From the NCBI RefSeq assembly GCF_000315485.1, contig NZ_JH992944.1:354896-418895 (forward strand): 64,000 bases of DNA, read 5' to 3'. The translations under genes and the position numbers were made by a program. Below are positions 45,930-54,664 of this stretch, one piece after another. Within the stretch, counting starts at the first letter, position 1; every line of letters starts with the position of its first letter. This stretch comes from Bacteroides oleiciplenus YIT 12058 (GTDB lineage Bacteria > Bacteroidota > Bacteroidia > Bacteroidales > Bacteroidaceae). A model generated the notes under the pieces. The model saw only the letters and a list, made by a program, of their open reading frames with translations. It ran no database searches and was not told the origin of the DNA.

Positions 45930-46628
45930 ATGGCTAACTGTATTACCCGTCATATACCCAATACATTGACGTGCATGAATCTGTTCTCAGGTTGTATTGC
46001 GTGTGTCATGGCGTTCGAGTTCAAATATGAATGGGCTCTCACTTTCATCATTATCAGTGCTGTATTCGACTTCCTCGACGGAATGTCGGCCCGGCTTCTG
46101 AACGCTCCTTCTCCCATCGGAAAAGAGTTGGACTCCCTGGCGGATGACGTCAGTTTCGGAGTAGCCCCCTCACTCATCGTATTTTCTTTATTGCGTGAAA
46201 CCACTTATCCCAGTTGGATGAGCGGCTTTCAGGAATATGTTCCCTATTTTGCCTTCCTCATTGCTGTATTTTCTGCATTGCGCCTGGCTAAATTCAACAT
46301 CGATGAACGCCAAAGCAGCTCATTCATTGGCCTGAACACCCCTGCCAACACTTTATTTTGGGCAGCGGCAGCGGCACAATATCATGACTGGCTAATACAA
46401 GGCGGTGCTGTCCTGTACGGATTGCTAGTCTGCATCGTATTGTTCTCCCTGTTATTGGTCTCCGAATTCCCGATGTTCGCCTTCAAACTGAAGAACCTCT
46501 CCTGGGAAGAAAATAAAATTCGTTATTTGTTTTTGATAGTCAGCATTCCCCTGCTTATTTTCGTAGGACTTGCAGCTGTCATCGGCTGGTATATCATTTT
46601 GTGCTGGTTTGTACGGAAGAAACTCTAA
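45930..46628 (+). CDS. pssA: CDP-diacylglycerol-serine O-phosphatidyltransferase
   Basis: A 232-aa membrane enzyme with the complete CDP-alcohol phosphotransferase motif: D50-G51, A54-R55, G64, D68 and D72 at the exact spacings. Makes phosphatidylserine from CDP-diacylglycerol and serine. Operon with psd. Confidence 0.93.
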   Translation: MANCITRHIPNTLTCMNLFSGCIACVMAFEFKYEWALTFIIISAVFDFLDGMSARLLNAPSPIGKELDSLADDVSFGVAPSLIVFSLLRETTYPSWMSGFQEYVPYFAFLIAVFSALRLAKFNIDERQSSSFIGLNTPANTLFWAAAAAQYHDWLIQGGAVLYGLLVCIVLFSLLLVSEFPMFAFKLKNLSWEENKIRYLFLIVSIPLLIFVGLAAVIGWYIILCWFVRKKL

Positions 46629-46695
46629 ACAAATCTCTGGCACAGTTGTTGTACTATCGTTCGTAAGACGAACAATCTATAAAAACGATTAGCCC

Positions 46696-47010
46696 ATGTT
46701 TCACATATTAGGATTTCTATTCATTATAATAGTCGTTATCCTGGTCATTGGACTCAGTATTATCGGCACTGTCCTCCGGAGTATCTTCGGATTGGGGAAG
46801 CGTCGCACCTCTTCCGGTACTTACCAGAACGGTGGAGGCAGTTATCAATCCAGTGGTGGTTATTCCTTCTCAGGTAATCAACAACAGAATTCTTCTTCAC
46901 AGGCTAATGAAGAAGCCACTTCCTCTGAGGATGTCATTCACAGAAAGCACAAGAAACTCTTCACCAAAGATGAAGGGGAATACGTGGATTTTGAAGAAAT
47001 CAAAGAATAG
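46696..47010 (+). CDS. DUF4834-family membrane protein
   Basis: A 104-aa protein with one N-terminal membrane helix (about 2-32), a Ser/Gly/Gln-rich linker (about 38-75) and an acidic C-terminal motif (KLFTKDEGEYVDFEEIKE) that marks DUF4834. Function unknown. It follows pssA by 67 nt. Confidence 0.75.
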   Translation: MFHILGFLFIIIVVILVIGLSIIGTVLRSIFGLGKRRTSSGTYQNGGGSYQSSGGYSFSGNQQQNSSSQANEEATSSEDVIHRKHKKLFTKDEGEYVDFEEIKE

Positions 47011-47018
47011 TCTGTAAA

Positions 47019-47198
47019 TTAAATCTTGGCCATACCGGTCAGGATATACTTGCCTTTCAGATTATGCTCTTTCATATAAATTTGAACTTCTATCCGACAG
47101 GCTGACATCAGTGAATAGCCCGTTAATCTATCATTCATAGCTTTGATAAATGAATACTCGGTATCGTTGTGAATAAAAGATATACGATGATATTCCAT
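47019..47198 (-). CDS. Small hypothetical protein, 59 aa
   Basis: From Met at 47198 the sequence MEYHRISFIHNDTEYSFIKA continues to a tidy C-terminus (GKYILTGMAKI). A longer frame to 47234 exists. It is soluble, mixed alpha/beta, and not recognised. It looks like a real protein from its composition but is short; the stop lies 8 nt from the convergent DUF4834 gene. Confidence 0.55.
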   Translation of the reverse strand: MEYHRISFIHNDTEYSFIKAMNDRLTGYSLMSACRIEVQIYMKEHNLKGKYILTGMAKI

Positions 47199-47286
47199 TA
47201 CATATGGTATTTTAAGGGTATGTTGAGTAGTCAAATATACGGATAAAATACGAAATATAGGTCAGAAAAAGGAACTATATTAGAAT

Positions 47287-47721
47287 TCAACGGCGTTTTG
47301 TTACAAAGAAATCTTTCATAAGTGCGGCACAATCATCGGCAAGCACTCCTTTCACCACCACTGTTTTCGGGTGCAAAGCTTGCGGCGCATAGCGCTGATA
47401 ACCGCGCTTTTCATCTTCCGCACCAAATACAAGTCGTCCCATCTGCGCCCAAGCAATGGCACCGGCGCACATCACACAAGGTTCAACAGTAACATAAAGG
47501 GTACATTCGCTCAGATACTTTCCACCAAGGGTAGCGGCAGCGGCAGTAATCGCTTGCATCTCAGCATGAGCTGTTACATCTGTCAAAGTTTCAGTCAGGT
47601 TGTGGGCACGTGCAATGATACGCTCTTTGCATACAACCACTGCACCCACAGGCACTTCTCCCCGCTCTGCAGCTTTACGCGCTTCTGCAAGCGCTTGTTT
47701 CATATAAAAGTTATCGTCCAA
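47287..47721 (-). CDS. tadA: tRNA-specific adenosine deaminase / nucleoside deaminase
   Basis: A 144-aa zinc deaminase with HAE (His52, Glu54 in TAHAEMQAI) and PCVMCAG (Cys82, Cys85). TadA converts the wobble adenosine of tRNA-Arg to inosine; a guanine-deaminase role is possible. Immediately downstream of a small RHH-like gene. Confidence 0.88.
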   Translation of the reverse strand: MDDNFYMKQALAEARKAAERGEVPVGAVVVCKERIIARAHNLTETLTDVTAHAEMQAITAAAATLGGKYLSECTLYVTVEPCVMCAGAIAWAQMGRLVFGAEDEKRGYQRYAPQALHPKTVVVKGVLADDCAALMKDFFVTKRR

Positions 47722-47751
47722 CTTCCCCTACCTTTAATTTTTAATTCTCTC

Positions 47752-47985
47752 CTATCTCCTCATATCATGCTCTCCGAAAAGAGTCGGATAATCTTCTTCC
47801 ATATTCTTATGGATAAACATGAGAATAGTCTCCCGTAGCCAACGCGATTTGTTCGTTATCTTGTATTTCTCCAGATAACGGTCTACAATCCGTAGCTCTT
47901 CCTCGCTCATCAGACATACGATGCGCTGTTCACGTTTCGGTTCTTCGGGTGTTGCTTTCGCACACGTTTTATCTCTCTTTCTCAT
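47752..47985 (-). CDS. Small ribbon-helix-helix-like protein
   Basis: A 77-aa basic protein. Residues about 20-65 (RIVCLMSEEELRIVDRYLEK, then NKSRWLRETILMFI) resemble the strand-helix-helix of CopG/Arc-type DNA-binding proteins. Function unknown. It has a promoter match at 47994-48001. Confidence 0.6.
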   Translation of the reverse strand: MRKRDKTCAKATPEEPKREQRIVCLMSEEELRIVDRYLEKYKITNKSRWLRETILMFIHKNMEEDYPTLFGEHDMRR

Positions 47986-47993
47986 ATTTCCTG

Positions 47994-48001
47994 CAAAATT
48001 A
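47994..48001 (-). promoter_or_regulatory. -7 element of the RHH-like gene
   Basis: The minus strand reads TAATTTTG, 9 nt before the start codon. Confidence 0.45.
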
Positions 48002-48035
48002 GTTTTCCTTCTGTAAATACAAAGCAGAAAAAACG

Positions 48036-48043
48036 TATTTTTG
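48036..48043 (+). promoter_or_regulatory. -7 element of yraN
   Basis: TATTTTTG lies 36 nt before the start of the YraN-family gene, divergent from the RHH-like gene. Confidence 0.5.
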
Positions 48044-48078
48044 CATAGAAACAGCTAAAAAGCAGAACAAATATAGGT

Positions 48079-48444
48079 ATGGCAGCACACAATGCCCTCG
48101 GAAAAGCAGGAGAAGATGCCGCAATGGCATATTTGGAACGCAACGGATACACCATCCGCCACCGCAACTGGCGAAAAAACCGCCTCGAACTGGACATTGT
48201 GGCAGTCAAAGACGAACAACTGATTGTAGTGGAGGTAAAAACCCGCAGCAATACGGACTACGTTGAACCGCAGGATGCCGTCAATTGGCAGAAGGTACGC
48301 CACATTGTGGTGGCTGCTGATGCTTACATCAAGCATTTTAGCATCGATGCTCCCGTCCGTTTTGACATTATTACCGCTGTCGGCGAGGCTGGCGCATTTG
48401 AGATTGAACATATCAAGGATGCATTTTATCCGCCGATGTTCTGA
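48079..48444 (+). CDS. YraN/UPF0102-family endonuclease-like protein
   Basis: A 121-aa protein with the nuclease-like core of UPF0102: GKAGEDAAMAYLERNGYTI, RLELDIVAVKDEQLIVVEVK and TRSN. These residues match a PD-(D/E)xK fold thought to act on DNA. Next gene starts 84 nt downstream on the same strand. Confidence 0.88.
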   Translation: MAAHNALGKAGEDAAMAYLERNGYTIRHRNWRKNRLELDIVAVKDEQLIVVEVKTRSNTDYVEPQDAVNWQKVRHIVVAADAYIKHFSIDAPVRFDIITAVGEAGAFEIEHIKDAFYPPMF

Positions 48445-48528
48445 GGAAATTGAGAATTAAAAAATGAAAAATACCATGCGGCATGATGACGCAGAATAAT
48501 TAATAACTAATAATTAGTAATTACTCAA

Positions 48529-48885
48529 ATGGATATAGAAACCGCTCGCGAATATTGTCTCGCAAAGAAAGCCGTAACGGAGTGTCTTCCGTTCGACGAG
48601 TATTCACTCGTGATGAAAGTGATGAATAAAATGTTTGTACTGATTGACTTGGAAGGATCGAACAAAATCTGCATGAAGTGCGATCCGGAATATGCGATAG
48701 AGCTACGCGAGCACTACTCATCCATTGAGGGTGCTTATCATTTCAACAAAAAGTACTGGAACCAGATTTTCCTTGATGGTGATGTGGATGATAAGTTGAT
48801 AAAGAGCCTCATCGACCATGCTTATGAAGAAGTACTGAAGAAGTTCACTAAGAAAATGCGTGCCGAATATGACGCCCTGCCCTGA
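48529..48885 (+). CDS. MmcQ/YjbR-family protein
   Basis: A 118-aa single-domain protein with MDIETAREYCLAKKAVTECL at the start and ALIDLEG-like and HFNKKYWNQIFLDGD segments of the YjbR DNA-binding fold. Role unknown. Its stop is 1 nt from the birA start. Confidence 0.82.
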   Translation: MDIETAREYCLAKKAVTECLPFDEYSLVMKVMNKMFVLIDLEGSNKICMKCDPEYAIELREHYSSIEGAYHFNKKYWNQIFLDGDVDDKLIKSLIDHAYEEVLKKFTKKMRAEYDALP

Positions 48886-48886
48886 T

Positions 48887-49678
48887 ATGAAGAAAGAACC
48901 GAATCTGATAATTACCCCCGCTGTGTTTCCTGTTCCGCTAATTATATTACCGGAAACAGACTCTACAAACAATCACCTGACACAACTTTGCAACGAACAG
49001 CAATCCGCTGTCCGAGAATTTACGACGGTCATTGCCGAACGCCAGACTGCCGGTAAAGGACAGCGAGGCAACAGCTGGGAGTCGGAAGACTGCCGGAACA
49101 TTACATTCAGCTTCGTACTCTATCCCACTTTTATTGAAGCCCGTCGCCAGTTCATCCTTTCTCAAATCGTCTCCCTCTCCATCAAGGAAGAACTGGACGA
49201 ATGGACGGAAGGTATTTCCATCAAATGGCCGAACGACATCTATTGGAACGAAAAGAAAATTTGCGGCATACTGATAGAAAATGACCTTTCCGGACACCAC
49301 ATTGGACGCAGCATTTCCGGTATCGGGGTAAACATAAATCAGGAAACCTTCCGGAGCAATGCTCCCAATCCGGTATCTTTAAAGCAAATCACAGGGCAAG
49401 AGTACGACCGCTACCTGATACTCGCCAACATCATGAGGCGACTAAAAGAGTACTACACCCTCCTGCAAACAGACACTTCGGGTGATGCCGCCAACCGTAT
49501 TGCCGAACGTTATGCCCATTCCCTTTTTCGCCGCGAAGGCTTTCATCGCTATGCCGATGCAGACAGTGAGTTCCTTGCCCGCTTGCTACGCGTTGAACCG
49601 GATGGACGATTTATCCTTGAAGACCAGGCAGGAAAAGAGCGCGGATACCTGTTTAAGGAAGTGCAATACATTCTCTGA
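48887..49678 (+). CDS. birA: Biotin-[acetyl-CoA-carboxylase] ligase, lacking the HTH domain
   Basis: The start at 48887 gives 263 aa. Motifs: ETDSTNNHL, ERQTAGKGQRGNSWESE (biotinyl-AMP loop), IKWPNDIYWNEKKICGILIE, and GIGVNINQ. No N-terminal DNA-binding domain, so it is a class I ligase that does not repress biotin genes. Adjacent to the YjbR-family gene. Confidence 0.92.
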   Translation: MKKEPNLIITPAVFPVPLIILPETDSTNNHLTQLCNEQQSAVREFTTVIAERQTAGKGQRGNSWESEDCRNITFSFVLYPTFIEARRQFILSQIVSLSIKEELDEWTEGISIKWPNDIYWNEKKICGILIENDLSGHHIGRSISGIGVNINQETFRSNAPNPVSLKQITGQEYDRYLILANIMRRLKEYYTLLQTDTSGDAANRIAERYAHSLFRREGFHRYADADSEFLARLLRVEPDGRFILEDQAGKERGYLFKEVQYIL

Positions 49679-49689
49679 CGCAAAGCAAT

Positions 49690-49868
49690 CACTCAATATC
49701 AAACCGTATTGTTTAAAAGTCTTCAAGCACCGATGGTATATCGTAGCTCGTAGCCCTTATTATGAGACTATTATGATTTATGCACTCGATCGCATTCATA
49801 AATTACAAATTACGGATATACAACTGTTCATAGCATTTGCTTATATTAGAATAAAATATTATATTTGA
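49690..49868 (+). pseudogene. Fragment of a WYL-domain regulator
   Basis: One frame reads SLNIKPYCLKVFKHRWYIVA then RSPYYETIMIYALDRIHKL, the core of the WYL domain found in many Bacteroides transcription regulators. There is no HTH domain upstream and the C-terminus is lost in AT-rich DNA, so this is a remnant. It starts just after birA. Confidence 0.65.
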
Positions 49869-50085
49869 ACAGAGTTGTTTGATGAGATGCAAAGCACAAA
49901 ATTTCAATGCAGTTACATTGTCTCCAAATTGTTACCAACAACTTTCGACTTCTCTACTTAATTCTGTCAGTCAGTTAGATACAGGAAGATTTCTTATCCG
50001 AGGCAAAGATAAGATCGTTCTGTCCTTTCAGCCCCCACCGAATCTTCCTGTTCATCGGCATTCCGGCTGAAACTACTTTCCCGTT

Positions 50086-50724
50086 TCACCGCTTCACCTT
50101 CGCATCCCGTGACACGCCGTAATATCCCGGCATCGGGCGATAGATGGGTTGCGTACGCCGCCCTACGTTCATCAACTTGCCTTCTTCCAGAAGCCGTTTC
50201 AAGTGCCCGTTGGCAGTGGTGCGGGCCATGCCGCACAGATTCTGGAAATCGTAGCGAATCAGTATATCATGTTCGGCGAAGTATTCCTTCAAACGCATGT
50301 CTATCTCCACTTCCGAGAGGCGTTGGGAGTGACGGGTATATTTACTTCGGGTGGTAGTGATACCCGTCAGCGCACTTTTCAGGTTGACGTCGGGACGGAA
50401 ACTGATGCTCTTCAGTCGCAATTTCAGATGCTTGTTCGGCGTGCTGCGCGTCACTTTCTGCGTAGCTTCCAACGTGGGGGCAAAATATCCTAAACCCTCG
50501 ATGTGCACCTCACGACCTTCGCGCAACTCCTCGCTGCAAATCTGCGTCAGGCAATCTATCGCATTCATCACATCGCCCACCGTGAGCGAACTGCGGGCAT
50601 GCACGCGGGCATAAAGTTGCTTCATGCTGACTTTTCCGTTAAGCAACGGACGGGGATGCAGTCCCCTTTCTTCCGGATCACCCTCAGCGTTGGGGTTCTC
50701 ATACCAATCATATACTATTGCCAT
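50086..50724 (-). CDS. HU-family DNA-binding protein with C-terminal winged helix
   Basis: A 212-aa protein. The N-terminal part (about 1-125) is an HU/IHF-like fold (SSLTVGDVMNAIDCLTQICS, then EGLGYFAPTLEATQ). The C-terminal part (about 140-205) resembles a winged helix (IRYDFQNLCGMARTTANGHL). Such HU proteins often sit with VirE-like genes in Bacteroides accessory regions, and a VirE remnant lies 215 nt upstream on the opposite strand. Confidence 0.8.
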   Translation of the reverse strand: MAIVYDWYENPNAEGDPEERGLHPRPLLNGKVSMKQLYARVHARSSLTVGDVMNAIDCLTQICSEELREGREVHIEGLGYFAPTLEATQKVTRSTPNKHLKLRLKSISFRPDVNLKSALTGITTTRSKYTRHSQRLSEVEIDMRLKEYFAEHDILIRYDFQNLCGMARTTANGHLKRLLEEGKLMNVGRRTQPIYRPMPGYYGVSRDAKVKR

Positions 50725-50935
50725 AAACCTTATTCTTTTCTACGTTAATATCCTTGCTTTATTGTGCTAAAGATACTGGTTGATAAATGAACCACTCTGG
50801 TCGGTCGAACAAATGACTGGAGTTATTTAATCAAATAACTCCGGTCGGAAGAGCGAACAACTAAAGTCGGTCATTCGTAAAACAGCATACAAAGGTACAT
50901 AAAATAGGGGATTATATACCTAAAAGTCCTGTCTT
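50725..50935. promoter_or_regulatory. Repeat-rich upstream region of the HU-like gene
   Basis: A perfect 10-bp inverted repeat with a 4-nt loop (50819-50842) is flanked by several GGTCGG and GAACAA motifs in both orientations. It likely controls the HU-like gene or the decayed divergent gene. Confidence 0.5.
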
Positions 50936-50939
50936 TTTC

Positions 50940-51330
50940 TGCAAGCGCCTTTTAGAAAGAATGCCTTATACCTCGAAGCACATGGCGAAGGCATCCCTTG
51001 CTGGGACAAAGACCTGAGCCGCTACGTCTTTTCCTCCTACATTCCCTCTTACCATCCTTTTCACCTCTACATGGAAGAGCTGCCCGCCCGATTTCGTACC
51101 CCGCTCCCCATGAAAAGAGCCTCGACCTGACCGCCGCCGACATTTTCAGTGAACTACAAACGAGTAACCCTGCTGCTATGCGTGGCAGCAATCCCATGCG
51201 TTTTAGTCAAGTACTGCTTCGGGCAGGGCTGAAAAGAAGACATACGGAATACGGCAATGTGTATGAAGTGGTGAGAAGGCAGGAAGCTTCAGCCAGAAAG
51301 CCGATGAACAGGGAGATCTGGGAAGCCTGA
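50940..51330 (+). pseudogene. VirE/DUF3874 protein remnant, frameshifted
   Basis: One frame reads NALYLEAHGEGIPCWDKDLS then YIPSYHPFHLYMEELPAR to about 51090. The sequence then continues in another frame from about 51117 as SLDLTAADIFSELQTSNPAA and LKRRHTEYGNVYEVVRRQ. Together they match the C-terminus of VirE/DUF3874 proteins found with HU-like genes. The N-terminal part is gone and an indel breaks the rest. Confidence 0.7.
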
Positions 51331-51579
51331 AAGAACTGCAAGGAGGAAAGTTGGTTATAGGAAGAGAATGTATGGGTAAAATATTTATGCATGATGTCTA
51401 TTAAAAAGCATAAATGTTATTATAGCTTTCATTAAGTACGAGATATATCGCATTATTGGAGTAGATTGCTTTATTAACTGTCAGGAAACACAATTTTATT
51501 TGGATAGAAAAAAACACCTGACTCATTCGTAGAGAATTAGATAAAACTGTATTTTTAGAACCTGTAATATTACGTGCAG
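51331..51579. other. AT-rich spacer, no gene seen
   Basis: About 250 nt of AT-rich DNA with no plausible coding frame or structure. Confidence 0.4.
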
Positions 51580-52158
51580 TCAAACAACAGGTTCAAAAAT
51601 AGAGTTCTTATTTTTAGCCCGCCATTCTTTTTCTATAGCTTGACGAATCATTTCCAGATTATCCCAATTTCTGCCACCGGAGGCATGCCAACGATTATTG
51701 GTAGGATTACAACGGCTATTGTAAGCCATAGACGGATTTCCAAAAATAACGACAACACGTACATGCCAACGCATACAAATATCATCGGCAATAAATTGCC
51801 GTTTGTTACACAGTACTATTTTCCAGCGATTTTCCTTTGCCAGCCGCATCAAGACATTTTGCTGTTCTTGCGGAGTAAGAGCCGTATTGATGTAATGTAG
51901 CTTGAGCGTATTCTTCTTATTTCGATAAGTAATATAAACAACTGCAACAGAGACGACAGGAAACAATATGGAGAACCATATAAATTCCGTTTCTACAATT
52001 TCCCCCTTGAGCCTTGCCATCAAAGGCATCAGCAATACAACGACGGAAGCAAACAGGAGAGTGAAAAGATTTTCTTTAGGATAGTAATCCTTTTTCTCTC
52101 GATTCGTCAGTTCTATCCGGCGGTTCTTTATCGTGCGTTCTAATAATTCCTGATTCAT
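51580..52158 (-). CDS. Hypothetical membrane protein, 192 aa
   Basis: The start at 52158 (MNQELLERTIKNRRIELTNR) is preferred over one 57 nt upstream. Two membrane helices (about 30-50 and 58-78) are followed by a cytoplasmic domain with a Trp/Arg-rich end (CMRWHVRVVVIFGNPSMAYN). I do not recognise it. Divergent from the peptide-locus regulator. Confidence 0.65.
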   Translation of the reverse strand: MNQELLERTIKNRRIELTNREKKDYYPKENLFTLLFASVVVLLMPLMARLKGEIVETEFIWFSILFPVVSVAVVYITYRNKKNTLKLHYINTALTPQEQQNVLMRLAKENRWKIVLCNKRQFIADDICMRWHVRVVVIFGNPSMAYNSRCNPTNNRWHASGGRNWDNLEMIRQAIEKEWRAKNKNSIFEPVV

Positions 52159-52289
52159 GTTGGAGTCTTTGAGACGCAAAGTTACGGATATGTTAGGGAA
52201 AAGAATAATTTCCAAACTGATTTATTATTCAGTCACGAAATTTGAATACAATATTTTCAAGAAAAGCAATATATTTTCCCAAAAATCCA

Positions 52290-52297
52290 TATCTTTG
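52290..52297 (+). promoter_or_regulatory. -7 element almost touching the regulator start
   Basis: TATCTTTG ends 5 nt before the ATG at 52303, predicting a very short or absent 5' leader. Confidence 0.5.
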
Positions 52298-52302
52298 TAT
52301 CT

Positions 52303-54054
52303 ATGAAAACAAACACACGATTCATACTACTAACCTGCCTTCTGCTATGTTTCTGCGCATGTGGCAGAAAGCCTTACCCACAATCACTGATTGTAGCGGA
52401 CAGTCTGGCAAACGTACAGCCAGATAGCGCTATTGCTTTATTGAATACAATGAAAGACAGCATGAGAGCAGAATCAGAGTCCACACAAATGTATTATCAA
52501 TTGCTTTGCATCAAGGCAAATGACAAAGCATATATACGACACACTTCAGACAGTTTGATACTTACCGTACTACATTATTATATAAAGAAAGATGATAAAC
52601 AACATTTGCCTGAGGCTTATTACTATGCAGGACGGGTATATCGAGATTTGGAGGATGCACCACAGGCATTGGATTACTTTGAGAAAGCTTTAGAAACACT
52701 CTCAAAAAATAAAAAGCACAAACTAAAAATTTATATTTACAGCCAGATAGGAACACTGTTTCTATATCAAGGCTTATACAATGAAGCATTGGAGATATTC
52801 AAGAAAAGATATGCATATAACATAGATTTAAAAGACAGCGTTGGCATGGTTTACACTCTGAGAGATATAGCTGGTACCTATTGCAATATAAACCAGGAAG
52901 ACAGTTCAATCTATTATTACCAAGCAGCATATGATTTAGGAAAAGAACTGAAAAGGCCAGACCTAACTAATATGGTACAAAGCCAGATTGCCAGCCTTTA
53001 CATGCAATCAGGAAAATACGATTTGGCGAAAAGTGCTCTGCAAGACGCCTTAACTAGCATCAAATATTCCAATAAAAGTGGTATTTATTCCATTGCAGCA
53101 AAGCTATATCATAAAACAGGAATGACAGATTCTGCCATTTACTATTATAAAGCCTTATTAGATTTTGGAACTATCTATGCCAAAGAAAACGCCCATCGTA
53201 GTTTAGCAGAGATTACAATGAAGGAAAACAACTGTCAGCTTGCCATACAACACATTCAAGCATACCTTCAATGCGTTGACTCTATCCAAAAAATCACTTA
53301 TACGGAAAGCCTGCACCGAATGCACTCACTATATAATTATCAACTGCGGGAAAAAGAGAATAACCGATTGAAGAGTGAAAACCAAAAGAAGGCTGATTAC
53401 CTCAAATATGGATTAATAGGATTTGCAGTTGTCACAGCCTTTTTCTTTAGCTACTATCAGTACAATAAACGCAAAAAACAAGAACTGAAGTATCAGCTTC
53501 AAAAGGCAGAACAAATTAAAGTGGAAAATTACAAGAAGAGCCAACTATTCATAAAGGAAAACAATGTCCGAATCCAAGAATTGGAGAAAAAGTTGAACGA
53601 TATGAATTCTACAAACGAAATTTTAAGAAAAGAAATACAAGACCAAAAGGAATTGCTCTGCCAAGAAACACGCCGGGCAGAAATAGAACAAAGCAAACAA
53701 GAAAAGGCACAAAAAGCACTGTCTGATTCTGGCATATACCAATTACTCAAGAAAAGGCTACTCGACCCTCAAGGGCGCATATTCATCACTACTGAGGAAT
53801 GGATAGTCCTAAGAAACACCTTAAAAGGTATATATCCGAATTTCTTTGAAAAACTGAGTGATATCTATACCTTCAATGAATTTCAACTGCATGTCTGCAT
53901 ACTTATCAAAGGAGGTTTTTCACCCTCCGAAATAGCTAAACTAACCGAACACCCCAAAGAAACCATTACTTCTACGCGTAGAAGATTATACACCCGAATT
54001 TTCCAAGAGAAAGGGAAACCAGAAGATTGGGATAACTTTATTACCTCATTATAA
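52303..54054 (+). CDS. Membrane-anchored TPR/HTH transcriptional regulator
   Basis: A 583-aa protein: lipoprotein-like signal (LLTCLLLCFCAC), tetratricopeptide repeats (about 90-330), a membrane helix (about 365-387), a coiled coil (about 390-480) and a C-terminal HTH (FSPSEIAKLTEHPKETITST, about 535-560). The TPR part would sense something in the periplasm and the HTH act on DNA at the membrane. Such proteins occur upstream of Bacteroidales peptide loci; here it is co-directional with the peptide gene and exporter, 147 nt upstream of the DUF3244 gene. Confidence 0.8.
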   Translation: MKTNTRFILLTCLLLCFCACGRKPYPQSLIVADSLANVQPDSAIALLNTMKDSMRAESESTQMYYQLLCIKANDKAYIRHTSDSLILTVLHYYIKKDDKQHLPEAYYYAGRVYRDLEDAPQALDYFEKALETLSKNKKHKLKIYIYSQIGTLFLYQGLYNEALEIFKKRYAYNIDLKDSVGMVYTLRDIAGTYCNINQEDSSIYYYQAAYDLGKELKRPDLTNMVQSQIASLYMQSGKYDLAKSALQDALTSIKYSNKSGIYSIAAKLYHKTGMTDSAIYYYKALLDFGTIYAKENAHRSLAEITMKENNCQLAIQHIQAYLQCVDSIQKITYTESLHRMHSLYNYQLREKENNRLKSENQKKADYLKYGLIGFAVVTAFFFSYYQYNKRKKQELKYQLQKAEQIKVENYKKSQLFIKENNVRIQELEKKLNDMNSTNEILRKEIQDQKELLCQETRRAEIEQSKQEKAQKALSDSGIYQLLKKRLLDPQGRIFITTEEWIVLRNTLKGIYPNFFEKLSDIYTFNEFQLHVCILIKGGFSPSEIAKLTEHPKETITSTRRRLYTRIFQEKGKPEDWDNFITSL

Positions 54055-54126
54055 ACGACATACATCCAATAGCACACTATGTGCAGCACTCACTCTCTCT
54101 CCCTGCACACTACCACGCACACTCAT

Positions 54127-54150
54127 TTTGGGATTCAAAGTGTTTGGGAT
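54127..54150 (+). promoter_or_regulatory. Direct repeats upstream of the peptide locus
   Basis: TTTGGGAT occurs at 54127-54134 and 54143-54150, 16 bp apart, 50-75 nt upstream of the DUF3244 gene. A plausible activator site next to an imperfect -7 region near 54163-54172. Confidence 0.4.
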
Positions 54151-54201
54151 ATTAAAAAAGTGTATTTCTTTGCAACATTATGAAACCCAAAAATCAAAAT
54201 A

Positions 54202-54579
54202 ATGAAACGAATAAAAATATTACTACTATTCATTAGTTTCCTATATTGCAGTAGTATCCGAGCAGAAGAAATGGTGATAACACTCAATCATATCAATAAC
54301 AATGAAAATTGGGTAGAAGACGAACGCTCCATTACTATAGCTCCCACTGCAACTATTGATGGGAATACAATACGTATTTATTCAAACATAAGAGTAGAGA
54401 ATGCGTCAATTCTGATAAAAGACAAATATAATAATATAGTATATTCTAATGCCAGCATAGCGGTTTCACAGTGCCATACATTTAAAGTATATGACTTACC
54501 GGAAGGTGACTATGTATTGGTATTTGAAATTGGAGATGATTCCTTTTATGGCTATTTTTCCTATCAAAATAATATCTAA
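54202..54579 (+). CDS. DUF3244-family secreted protein
   Basis: A 125-aa protein with signal peptide (MKRIKILLLFISFLYCSSIR) and a beta-rich domain (ASILIKDKYNNIVYSNASIA, then LPEGDYVLVFEIGDDSFYGY) matching DUF3244, an immunoglobulin-like fold. Role unknown; in this place it could be a periplasmic or surface partner of the peptide. First gene of the cluster. Confidence 0.75.
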   Translation: MKRIKILLLFISFLYCSSIRAEEMVITLNHINNNENWVEDERSITIAPTATIDGNTIRIYSNIRVENASILIKDKYNNIVYSNASIAVSQCHTFKVYDLPEGDYVLVFEIGDDSFYGYFSYQNNI

Positions 54580-54664
54580 AATACGCAAAAAACTCGTAGG
54601 AGCATGAAAACGGGGTCCGTGCTCTTGTAAAAAACGACTAATAGACTCCATTAAAAAAAATATT

